From Aricia agestis (Eukaryota; Arthropoda; Insecta; Lepidoptera; Lycaenidae), in assembly GCF_905147365.1 (NCBI RefSeq), contig NC_056407.1, positions 16,599,980-16,663,979 of the forward strand: a stretch of 64,000 nt of DNA. The letters run 5' to 3'. The notes under the pieces were generated by a model. It had not been told where the DNA came from. It was given only the letters and a program-made list of their open reading frames with translations, and did no database searches. Position numbers and translations under genes: made by a program. This document shows positions 34,401 to 47,862 of the stretch, piece by piece (the first letter of the stretch is position 1; each line of letters opens with the position of its first letter).

Positions 34401-37400
34401 ACGATAATATTAGCAATCGTATTTTTAGCAAGTACTATTAACTTGATTATTGCTAATGGGCATTGTTATTATTGCTAATGCTATTTTTACCAACGCTAGT
34501 AACCAAACATTTCACACACTGATTTAAGTGACAAATCACTAAATGAAGGCATTAAACAAAGGAATCTTACCTAGCTGGCTCGAGGAAGTGAAGCTGGGCG
34601 AGCGTTTGAGATGGTGGTGCGGCGGTGGCGCGGCCGACGGAGTATGCTTCGTGATCTGCGGATGATCAGCTATTGGCTCGTACTGCAAGAGACGCTCTTG
34701 TTAAAAAAATCGAATATTTTCATCAGTCGAGTATAGGGTCAAAAAGACGAAACACAAAGAACGTAAGAGATGATATCCCTTCACAGATCCATGGTTTAAT
34801 ATAAATTATTATCGATGGTAGTGAAATTGGAGCTGCTAAGAATTTTATGATGTTGAAAGCAATAAAAAAACGCACAGAAAAACATAAAACATTATGTATT
34901 TCATAATAAATGTCTTACCTGTGCATGATGTATGGGATGCACGTGCGTAGGAGGAGACGCGGCACCGAAACGCTCACTCTCCACTTCTGGACGCTACGAA
35001 CCAACAAAATCAAATTATTAGATAAATTGAAACACTATAGACTATTCAAAAATTAACGTTTTTTCTTCTTTAAAAAACAATTTGCAATTAGACGCTTACC
35101 TGTGGCGGCGGAGACCTGGCATGCGGCAGCGGATGCGCGGGCTTGGTGACGGCTTTGGCGTCCGGCAAGAACTGACCGAACTCCGCTAACAAGTCATCTT
35201 GATTCTCGAATAACTTCGCCACCTAAACAAACATTTGTAGCATAATAATGCGCCAACGATTTCAATTCCACAGCTAGTATGATTGAAGAGTCAGAACTCA
35301 AAATGAGCAGCCGCAAGTTTTTATCATTACTGTCGAACGGTAATTAATTTCATCATATTAGTTTGGTTTTTTTTATATCTACGCTTGAAGACATCCTAGA
35401 ATCAAAATTAAATTAAAAACGACTGTATAATATCCTATAGGAAAGCCATAAGCTTTTAATCAACGTTTTATGTTAAGACATAAAAAGCTCGTTTACCAGA
35501 GGTTCAGCGTGGCTAAAAGAGTTCTGAATGACTTTTGCAGTGTATGTGTATATATTCTACCTAGCATTAACTACTGATCTGAAGTAACGAACGAGATGTC
35601 TTTAGATTTTTTTGTTATAGTTTTTACTATTTACCTGTGAATACACCTCCTGCTCGGTCTGCTGTTTGGCCTGCGGCTCCTTGACATCGCGATGTCCGCG
35701 CTGATACGCGTGCAGAATCTCCAGGAATCTCTTGTACTTGTCCGGTTGGCGGGAGAACCGACTCTGTTGTAACAAATACCTATTTTAGTCACTGTCACTT
35801 AAAACAGGTGAAAAACACTTAAAACAAAATCTCGAAAAAATATATTAAAAAAAAATGTTCCTATTTTACATTATATTATGTTCAAACTTTCTTACCTTGA
35901 TCTTGTTGACATACTCGATGGCATGGTTGAACTCAACGGGCTGACCAGCTCCGTGGCCGCTACCTACAACAAAAGAAAAACAATCATTAATAAATTGTAG
36001 CTTAGCTTCATTTTATTGCAGTTAATGAAAAAAATATTTATTTGGCACGCAATGTCACAAATGGGCCTTATTGTAAGCGGTCAAAGTGGGATCTTACCAG
36101 GCGGATGGTGCACGTTAGCCTCGATCTGCTGGTGCGCCTGCGATATGTGATGCAGCGTGTTGGCCGGCGTCTGGTTCACCGACAGGTTGTGCACTATTGC
36201 CGAGCTCACGGACCTGCAAGTGTCCTCCAGTTAGACAAACAGACTTGGATAAATGTATCAAGGTGTGTTTGTATTCACAATCAGAACTCAAAATGAGCAG
36301 CCGCAAGTTTTTATCATTACTATCGAACGGTAATTAATTTCATCATTTATCCTACGTAAAAATTTATACTATCTTATATCTTATAAGACTACTTATAAGG
36401 CTAAACTGACCATGTATGTGTTTTAGTGTTTTATAAGTACGTGTACGCCAATACGTGCACATACGCACAAGCCACGCAAGCACGAGCGTGCACGTACGTT
36501 ACAATTGTATACTCACTGTGGCACCGGCAGCAGATGGACTAGCTGTGGTTGCGGCGGCGGACCATGGTGCACGCCCAGCAGCACGCCGCTGCCGCTGCCC
36601 ACGTTGCCGCCCACGCCCACTCCACCGACACCACCGCCCACGCCCACGCCGCCTGCGCCAGTCGGCGATGGCATGGACACAGAAACCTGGGAGGACACAA
36701 ATTCGTAAGTATTGGGAGAACCGAAAAATGCACAAAAAAGTTGAGTCATATGCAAAATCAGTAAAAAAGCAGCCATACCATTTTTTCATTTAGCTCAAAC
36801 GGTAATTAAAATCATCATGTAGGTTTCTTTTTTTGTTTAAATTGTTTTTGTCAGGATACCCTATAAATGCTATAATTCATAATTAATTATTTCTTTGCTC
36901 AGATAAGAATACTATACAGTATACAAGTAGGTGTTACATGTACAATATAAGAGGGAAAACCTAATTTTGATGAATCACTTTCTTTGTAAAGTCCTATATA
37001 CAGGGTGTAACAAAAATAAGTGATAATACTTTAGGATGTGTACGTGTTCCTTGTAGAGAGTTCACTGTGAAAGTAGCAGCGCTGAAATACGAAAAAAAAT
37101 TTCACTTTGGTATGGGGAAATTCGTGACGCTCGGGCCGTTGCCCATGCATACAAAAGTGAAAAAAAAAATTCGTCTTGAAGACAAAATTCAGCGCTGAAG
37201 CGCTGCTACTTTCACAGTGAACTCTCTACAAGGAACACGTACACACCCTAAAGTATTATCACTTATTTTTGTTACACACTGTATACGTAAATAGCACTGT
37301 TTCTAGAAAATCTTTCACATGATTCCAAACAGCAACTTTAAACTGCAATCTAATGTATTTCCTGTGACCAAACACAACACACTAAAACCTATTATATTAC

Positions 37401-40400
37401 GTCACGTCAGCATTCACAATTAATAATTGTGATCACAAACTTTGTAATTAATTCTTTACTTCTACAATATAAAAAAAAAAAAAACAAAATTCCAAATTAG
37501 ACATTTATTAGCTATCTATTCGAGTAATTTTATTTTGCTCTTGGCAACAACTCTGCTCCTGAAAAACAAAAACCATAGACAAGATTGCACAAACCTGTCC
37601 GTTGCTCTGGACCTCTATCTTGTACCCCGGGGGCAGGAACGTGTTGAAACCGACGATGAGGCCGGGATGGCCCTTGAACAGGTTGGACACGCGAGTGATC
37701 ACCCCCGGCGTGTCGATGCTGCCAACAAAACGTCACATCAGCATTTTATAGTTCATTTGTGGTGATTCCAAGAATTGACTTGAAAGTCAGTTAAATAGCA
37801 GCCATACAATCTTTTCATTTCACTCAAACGGTAATTAGTATCATCATGGTAAAAAGTGCTAGAGAAATGCTTAAAGAATTTCATTTTAAAATTCATAAAC
37901 CAGCAGGCAGCAACATTTTTCTATTTCATAAAAAGCAACAAAGTAATTCAAATATTATGTTTTTCAGTTTAGTACTTGTACCAAAATTTCATTATTGGGT
38001 ATCCACTATCCACTTCCTGTTTTGGACGATGCATGTGTTGGTTACACATGCATTGAATGCATTGAAATATGCAATAAGACTTGGTAGTCTTACTGCATAT
38101 TTCAATGCATTTTAAATTTATTTGATATGCAAAGTTACTATTTCAAAACAAAACAAGTGTGTAATGTGTTGTTGTATTTTGTAATTAAGTTTCTATATCA
38201 CACTTTTCGCATTTTATCTTTTATGTCATTAATGTAATTGATAATAATTATGTTGTATATTTTAGTGTAAACATTTTTGAAGATCTACAAATCATAGTAT
38301 GATTTGAATCACGATAAAATTATTAATTATTAATTAACATTCTATTGAACAGAACTGCTTTTAGTGTATAATACTCTGATGATCAACACAGTGACAAATC
38401 GGGAACAACATTTTGTATCAACTGAAATATCTTTTGTTTGCTGAACACAAATATCACATGAGCTATATTAGTAAACACGGAAAAAGATCGTTAGTGTAAC
38501 CACGTATTACTCATTTGCCAGAAAAAAACACGAACTGAAAGTGCCAGCGATTATATTGGCAAACATATTCAAAACACTGCATTTGAATAGTGTTTATAGT
38601 TTTATTACAGACGTTACCGACGATTTCGTTTGTTGAAAGTGTACCTATCACACCGGAGCCAGACAATTTTTCTCTCCATACCAAATTTTATCAAAATCGG
38701 TTCAGTAGTTTAAGCGTGGTGAGGTAACAAGCAGACGCATTTTCGCATTTAAAAGTTATAACATAAGTATATAAGATATACGTGGGAGAGCCATGCTTCG
38801 GCACGAATGGGCCGGCTCGACCGGAGAAATACCATGTTCTCACAGAAAACCGACGTGAAACAGCGCTTGCGCTGTGTTTCGCCGAGTGTGTGAATTTACC
38901 GGAGGCCCAATCCCCTACCCTATTCCCTTCCCTACCCTCCCCTATTCTCTTCCCTTCCCTTCCCATCCCTACCCTCCCCTATAACCCTATTCCCTCTTAA
39001 AAGGCCGGCAACGCTGATTGTTTTCGCCGCGATACCGTCTTTTCTGGTCAAGGTCGGATGAATTCTACAACATAGAGCCTACATTGTTGTCTTTTGTATC
39101 CACATAATTATGTTATAGACAAACTCAAATTTTTTAATTTGGATTTCTATAAGTACCTACTCGGTCATGCCCAGTCATACCTACTCTAAACGCAAGAGTC
39201 GCGACTACAGAGTACAGTCTATACCTAGAGGAAGTTTCAAACATATGTTATACACAATTAAAAAAGAAAAAGAACTAAGATATAAGATACTCATTAAACA
39301 TAATATTTATAAAAAGTAATGCTGTATATTTTTATACAAAAGCCCACGCATAATCGTAAACGCAAGTAAATATTCTTTGTAAACATTTCATTGCCAAATG
39401 TAGCCGGCCTTGCGGCGAAGGCGAGCGGCGCGAAACCGGCACGCCGCCGCGCCGCACGCTCGAACTCGCCGCGACGACGATGGACGACGCGCGTAATGCG
39501 TATCACTCTCCTAACCATAAAGTAGAGCAACTTGCTTACTTCCTATGTTTACGACAACTTTGAGGTTGTATTTGACGAACCATTGTTTCAGTTCGGACCA
39601 AGGTTACAACTATTTTGGTATGATTTGCCGGCACCTTTTAGATTGTTTAAAAAAAATACATAATATGACAAAAATAATTATCAAATTAGGTGTAAGGTGT
39701 AAGCTTTAAGATACGTGGGAGAGCCATGCTTCGGCACGAATGGGCCGGCTCGACCGGATAAATACCACGTTCTCACAGAAAACCGGCGTGAAACAGCGCT
39801 TGCGCTGTGTTTCGCCGAGTGAGTGAGTTTACCGGAGGCCCAATCCCCTACCCTATTCCCTTTCCTACCCTCCCCTATTCCCTTCCCTTCCCTACCCTCC
39901 CCTATTACCCTATTCCCTCTTAAAAGGCCGGCAACGCACATGCAGCTCTTCTGATGCTGCGAGTGTCCATGGGCGACGGAAGTTGCTTTCCATCAGGTGA
40001 CCCGTTTGCTCGTTTGCCCCCTTATTTCATAAAAAAAAAACAGAAGAGTAGTTTAGGTCGTTAAAGAGTACTAGAGATGTATAAACCAACAATACTCACG
40101 TCTGGCTCTTGAACTCCTTCATGATGTCGAGGAAGTCGTTGTAGACCTGGGGCTGCGCGTTGAACTTGAACTTGACCTGGTCCAGGTACGACAGCGCGTC
40201 CTCCACCTTCAGACGCTGGAACTGCGCGCCGCCGCCGGGGCCGAGCCCCCCGCCGGGCAGGGCTCCGCCCGCGAGCCCCGGCGACTGACGGCCCAGCGGC
40301 AGCGGCTGACCGGACACCAGCTGCGGATAATGACCTACGTCAGACTCGTGTGTTTCACCTGCCTTAAAAGATGTTTTCAAGCTTAATACCCTTTCTACTG

Positions 40401-43400
40401 TGCGGACACAATATTATCTTCTGACATTTTGTCTCGTATTAAAATTCTACTACTATTCTCAGCTCTCAGTGTTATAAGGTAGGCTGGTAATGTGTGCGGA
40501 TGTACTGGAAGTGTTACATACATATCTACCGAATGAAATAGACCGAGCTGTAATACTGTATGAACCTCAAGAAATATTTCAAGTGCCTACCTGTTACCAT
40601 TATCGAATACGAGCAAAAAATGACAAAAAATCACGTTTGTTGTATAGGAGGCCCCGTTAAATATTTATACTTTTTAGTATTTGTTGTTATAGCGGCAACA
40701 GAAATACATAATCTGTGAAATTTTCAGAAGTCTAGCTATAGCGGTTTATGAGATACAGCCTGGCGACAGACAGACAGACGAACGGACTGACTGACAGACG
40801 GACGGACGGATAGACGGACAGACATCGATATCTCAATAATAGGGTTCCGTTTTTACCCTTTGGGTATGGAACCCTAAAAAGGAGCTCACTTGGACAAACC
40901 AACTAATAACCCCCACTCCTTTTATAAGCTACAGTGTCGGCTTACCTTGAGTCTGGGCTGCACCTGCGGCGGCTGCTTGGGCGCGGCGTACTGCACGGCG
41001 CCCGGCTTGAGGTAGTTGATGACGGCGGGCGCGGGCGCGCGGCTCGGCCCGCGGTTGAACCCGCCGCCCACCGACAGCATCGCTGTTGCTCCTGCAACAC
41101 AAGCTCATTAATAACCTCACTTATAGCCTCACTTAGGAGACAAAAAGCTGAGCCTGTGAATATCACGCTCATGGAGTCCTCTGTGACTCGATATGGTTAA
41201 GAGTTTTGACCTCTCAGTTTTAACTTTTAATGTATATTTTAGACGAATTTTTACATAGCTTTTTTTGTTCACAGATATTTATTTGTATTATCATTTTCGG
41301 CACGCCACACTCCTCGCTGGGGGTGTGACGCTTCCAATGACAAGTTTACTGTCTCCCCAAGTACGCAGCTATCACGCTCACGAAAGACGGACAACGGGAT
41401 GTGGGGAAAATTTTCTTCTCATTCACCATAATTTCCCTCTTTCTGTGTACTCCTCTTATAATTCTATTTTTCTATTTGATTACTTAGCTAATTTCGATAA
41501 AAAATGTTGCACTCACCTAGAATCTGCGGTTGAGCTGATTGTGCTAAAGTATGCATGTTGCTAGCGCCCGGCTGCTGGATCTGCAACAAAGAGAATTCAT
41601 CAATGTTATGTAATTGACCTCAAAAACTTTTACGGTAGCGCCAGCCCCTACACAGGTGTAACCGCCACTCGAGTTACATAATATAACAAAGTACATATTA
41701 GATTTTATCACCAAGTAGTTCTGCCACATAAGAGAATATAAGTAACAAGAACACAAAAAAAAAGAAATTCTAAACCACAGCTTTAGTTTAAAATATAAAT
41801 CGCACCGTGTTACATCGATAACACCATTTCAAACATTGTTGACCTTTCAAATCGCAAAGAAAATTAAGTAGGCCATGAAAAAGTGTAACTTTCTACTCTG
41901 AGCGAGTCTTCTGCTCTATCTTTTTTATTGCGTATCGTTGAACGTACAATTTGGGGCATTATAAAAACGACCATAGAGCTCCATTTACTGCTCGCTCATT
42001 TCAATGTTATTTAATATCAGTTATTTAACACGCCGCGCGCCATACTAAACTTTCTAATTTATGATAACTACTACAGCGTTAAAAATTCGCCACTACGTTG
42101 GGCAAAAACGCAGCTCAATTTAGACACTATGTATTTATTAATTTTCTTTACATGCCATACGAATGTTCATCTTTATTTTATACCACACAATTGGTATCTT
42201 ATACGGCAACACTCGTAACGGTAATCAGTAATCACTAATCACTAATCGCAGGTGTAGCAGAGCATAATTCTATATCGAGACTAGCATCGATCTGACGTCG
42301 CGCGGCGAATGATTCAACTGTATTTATTTCGGGCGGACCACGCGGTTCGTACGCTGCCCTACGTATACGTGACGTACGCGCCCCGCGTCCCGCCCCTTAT
42401 CAACATTTTTCGTTGGGCTTTCTCCCAGCGCGCAGCGACCGGCACGACGCGTCAGTGATAACGGATGGTGCGATGTTTTTATATTTCAGACAGATACAAC
42501 AACTCAGATGCACCCTATAGCAAACGCACCGACCTCTGTCACTAAACTTATATTAATTGATGGTTTAAATAGTTTTATTTATTTGTACTATCATTTTCGG
42601 CACGCCACACCCCCTGCGAGGGATGTGACGCTTCCAATGACAAACTGTGTACTATCTCCCCAAGTACGCAGCTATCACGCTTACAGAAGACGCACAACGG
42701 GATGTGTTTGTGTGTGTGGAGAATTACTCAGTCTAATACATTTCAAGTAAACACCAGAAGATAATAAATTGTTAAACAACGCTAAGATAAAGGTATTCGT
42801 GGTTCTCCACCCTTGCGGAAAGGTGCGTCTGCGCCGAGCAAACAAGTGATAGCCTTTTGTTTACAGCGCGGGTTATCAGCCGCTGATAAACTATGTAATT
42901 GCAGAAGGTGCTTATCACTTTCCTGCCTTTAATTTGCATCTAGCTTACATTTTGTCGCAACACTTCTCTCTTGTAATGCAAAAGTGTTCGTATATGCTTC
43001 CATGTACATATTATACTTGTATGTCCCATTTAGGATAAATATTTTAATCACTCCGTCTAGTTTCCTCTAGTCATATCCATAGCTCGACCTAACACAACAA
43101 ACATCGATTCGACAATAATCTTTCAATCAGCCTCGCGAACAAGGTTTCATGAGTGATAAGCGGTCTCGCCATAAAGGTATAAACTACTATACGTAAAAAG
43201 TGCAACGACACGCTACTGACAGAAATGAATGCAGTAATAGGCCTGAAGTACAATGACAAACTTTTTTCGCTATAAAATATATGAATCGCTTCATTCAATT
43301 GAACTAGAATTCAGGAGGCTGTGCCTGGTGTCAAACGCTACCGTACAAAAATTGGTGGTAAACCCTACCAGCGCGCGGACCGTGGACACAATATGGACAA

Positions 43401-44041
43401 GAAAGGAAATCAAACATGTCGGTAAGAAACGTTTTCTTTCGAAATAAGAAACTAACTTTTACGACTGTCCTACACGACGGGTCGGGGAACTGCCCGGCGA
43501 AGAGCGCGGCGTGTATATCGGGGTGTCATCAGTCTTATTAGACGTTATCAAAAGATTTAAAAGAAGTTTATTAACCAAAATATACAACGTGTCATTTTTA
43601 AGGTTCCGTACCCAAAGGGTAAAAATCGGTCACGGCACGGCACGAAGGGTTCCGTACCGATATAGAGCGAAAGTAGGGAAAAAATTGAAATCATTATATG
43701 TTTCCATACAAATTTCAAAGAGTCCTCTCGATTCCTCATCACCATTTTTGTTAACATGGTACCAAATTCGAGTTAAACCCTATACAAAATTCTTTTTGTG
43801 TTGTATAGGGTTTATACAACACAAAAAGAATTTTGAAAATCGGATCACAAACGGCGGAGTAATCGTTTATGATCCGATCCGATATCTTTTTTTTGTATGT
43901 TCAAACATACAAAAAAAAGTATTACTTCCTCCTTTTTGGAAGTGGGTCAATAAGTGAAATTTCAAAATACTTACCAAGTTTCAATAGTATAGCTCTTATA
44001 GTTTCGGAGTAAAGAGGCTATTACAAACGGACGGACAGACG

Positions 44042-44085
<44 letters not shown>

Positions 44086-47000
44086 TGAAGAATCTATAAG
44101 GGTTCCGTTTTTTGCCATTTGGCTACGGAACCCTAAAAAGGTGTCTCTTGATCCGAAGGTACTGAACAGAACTCCTTAACCTTTAAAGATAAAAGTTTGG
44201 AAATTGCAGCATCGCTTAGATAACTGCAAGCATTTAAGTACCACAATTCCGCTTACAGTAACAAAATGTGAATATGATATATAGAGTAAAATTATTATTT
44301 TTAACAAAAAATTTAAACCGACTTCCAAGGTAAAAACAATATTCTTAAAAATATGATCTAAAAAGTATGAAATAATTCTTATTCTTCATTAGCGCCTTTT
44401 TCGAAATTTGATTAAACCTCAACCAATTCTGTTCTCAATTTTCATTCTTTTGAAGTCGGTACTGGCTAAGTTCTATGTCAAGTATCTGAGTTCTGGGCTG
44501 GTACCGACTTCAAACGAATGAGAAAAATCACATTTTTTTACTAGTTTTGCTCTATAACGGTACAGAACTCTTTGTGCGCGACTCCGACTCGCACTTGGCC
44601 GATTTTTTTACCAGTATTTATCTCGATTACCTCTTCCTTTGGAAGCGAAATCCTTTTCATTAGATCTATAAGAGTTGTCGTGTTGGAGGGCGATAGTAAA
44701 TCGTGTACGATAAGCGAGCCCGGGGATTAGACCCGAGCAGAGCGCGCCGACTCGATCACGTCGGCTGTTGGCAAACAACGAAGTCAATGAACCTCCATTA
44801 TTATTCTTAGGCAAGCTAGTTCTTCGGGTTTCCTTTTACAAGGACGATGTCCATGAAGATTAAAAATATTTGGCGGGAAGCCAAACGTTATGCGACATAT
44901 TTCAACATTTTGTCGACTTCCATTTTTTTAGGGTACCGTACCCAAAGGGTAAAAACGGGACTCTATTACTGAGACTTTGATGTCTGTCTGTCTGTACTCT
45001 GTCTCCAGGCTGTAATTCAAGAACGGTAATAGCTATTAGCTAGAGAGTTGAAATTTTCCCATATTATGTATTTCTGTTGCCGCTATAACAACAAATACTA
45101 AAAACAAAATAAATTAAATTTTAAGGGGGCCTCCCATACAACAAACGTGATTTTTCAAACATTTTTTGCTCGGTATCAATCCGACAACAGAATTGGCACC
45201 TGAAATGATAACAAAATGTTCAACCGTATTTGGACGCTGTTAAGCATTCGTGTCCTAACCCCAAAAAAACCGGCCAAGTGCGAGTTGGACTCGCCCTTGA
45301 AGGGTTCCGCCGCAGCACTAAAGTTTATTTTTATGAAATAAAAAACCTCTTAGGTTTTTGATTTATTTTCATATTTCAGTTGATTTAATGAAAGTTCTAG
45401 GTTTACAATTTATGACGTATAAAAAAAATACTGGCTAGGTTAGATCTCGTTCGAACCAATTTTCGTTGGTAGTTTTTGTAGTAATGTACATTATATATAT
45501 ATATTTTTTAAGACTTATCATTACACATTTTACCACTTTGAAAGAGTCTCTCTCGCAAACTATTCAGGTTAGAAAAATATGATATAAGAAACCTCAATAT
45601 GATTTTTGAAGACCTATCCATAGATATGTCACACGAATAGGTTAGATGAAAAAAATTTTAAATATGGGGGCAAACGAGCAAACGGGTCACCTGATGGAAA
45701 GCAACTTCCGTCGCCCATGGACACTCGCAGCATTAGAAGAGCTGCAGGTGCGTTGCCGGCCTTTCACGAGGGAATAGGGTAATAGGGGAGGGTAGGGATG
45801 GGAAGGGATGGGAAGGGAAGGGAAGGGAAAAGGGGAGGATCGGGAAGGGAATTGGGCCTCCGGTAGACTCACTCACTCGGCGAAACACAGCGCAATCGCT
45901 GTTTCACGCCGGTTTTCTGTGAGAACGTGGTATTTATCCGTGCCGAAGCATGGCTCTCCCACGTATGTGTTTCAGTTGTATCTATGGGGACCCCTAAAAT
46001 TTTTAATAATGTTTTCCATTTTTGTATCAAAATCTTAAAGCGGTTCACAGACTACATCTACTTACCAAGTTTCAATAGTAAAGCTCTAATATTTCCGGCG
46101 AAAAGTGGCTGTGACATACGGAGGGACAGACAGACAGACATGACGAATTTATAAGGGTTCCGTTTTTTGCCATTTGGCTTCGGAACCCTAAAAATACATA
46201 TTGAGTAATGAATGCAATTGTGTTCTTTGGATGATTTAGAACAAGACAGCATTCAAAATTCAACAATTTTTTAGGTTAGTACACAAATAATTAACAGCGA
46301 TTAGGCTTGATGACTATTTTTTTTTCTTATTGGTAATTGAAAGAACCTTAAAAAATAGAAACATCGCTGAAAGAATGACTCTGATAGCTTAAAAATTCAC
46401 CAAGATATGACAATTCAAACATCTCACAAAATAAACCTGCCCGAAACGTTCCATACAAAGTGCTACGAAAGACTGACGTCACTCTTTCGTAGTTTGTACG
46501 CATCGAGAGAGAACAAATGTTCGATAGGTATATTAAATATTGCGTTTATGAAAGTGGTTTCATAACAAAAGTTGCTTTTAATTGCATAAGTTATCAATTG
46601 GTATACAAATATTAAGAAATTTAATTGAAAAAAAAATCGACTTGATTATCTAACTTTGAAGGCGCATAACAAAAAAAATAAAAATGCTATCGAGCTGAAA
46701 TTTTGGGAATACTTATTTTTCACCGTGATTTCTTTATTTTATTAACAAAATCCGCTAATCTTTGACCTTGTCATCATCCCTATTAATAACAAAATTTAAA
46801 TAAAATTAACAATTCAGGGGGACTCCTATACAATAAATCACATTTTTTTTTACTCTTTTTTTTGCTCTAAAATGGTACAACTCGCACTTGGCAATTTTTA
46901 AGTGATTTGAACGAAACCTTTCTCTTGAAAAGACGTAACTTGTTTTATGTGACCCTAATGAAAAAAATGTCTCCGGCTGAATGAACATTTCTTATTTCAT

Positions 47001-47788
47001 AGTTAATTAACCGTAGAAGACCTCTAGAAGACCTCTCTAAGTAAACAAATTGTAATCGCGTTGTGCGCAATACCTACACAAGTTTAATTGCTATCTCAGA
47101 TTTACATAAGAGACAAAACCGAAAATTTAGCACAAGAATCTACTTGATAAGATTACTATTTTGTCATCAATCAAATTAAACAATTTGAACAAAAACGCTA
47201 ATTCCACTTTCAGACCACAATAGTAAGGCAACCAGTGAGAAATAGTTTCAATTTTATTAAATAAAATCGGCCAAGTGCGAGTTGAACTCGCGCACGAAGA
47301 ATGTTCCGTACCATTATAGAGCAAAAATAGTAAAAAAATGTGATTTTTATATGGGAGCCCCCCCATTTAAATATAATTATTAATTATATTTAAATTTTAA
47401 TATTAATTATTAAATCATAAATACAGCTGAGTATTTTGTGAACATTTCAGGTGCCAATCTGTTGTCATCATTGATACCGAGCATCTAATAGTGCCTTTTT
47501 CCGAATTCGGCTAAACCTCAACTATTTCTGTACTTAATCTCCTTCATTTTGAAGTCGGTACCAGATAGCTGAATTTTCAGTTTTCTGACAGAATATTTGA
47601 AACTTTTGGAACTGAAATATGAAACATTTCCATATAAATTTTGAGGAGTTCCCTCGATTACTCATGGATCCCATCATCAGATCACCACTTTTGTGAACAT
47701 GGTACCAAATTGGAGTGAAAAAAAATATATAAAAAAAAAACAAATTTTAAAAATCGGTTCACAATCGGCGGAGTAATCGTCGAACATA

Positions 47789-47862
<74 letters not shown>

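Noticed and set aside
36455..36793. Overlapping frames on both strands over Sin3A exon 6
   Set aside because: Produced by the Gly/Val codon repeat; only the - strand frame joins neighbouring exons in phase.
39400..39530. CpG-rich patch as a possible exon
   Set aside because: gccggccttgcggcgaaggc-type sequence looks like a dispersed repeat. The Sin3A coding frame is already continuous across this intron.
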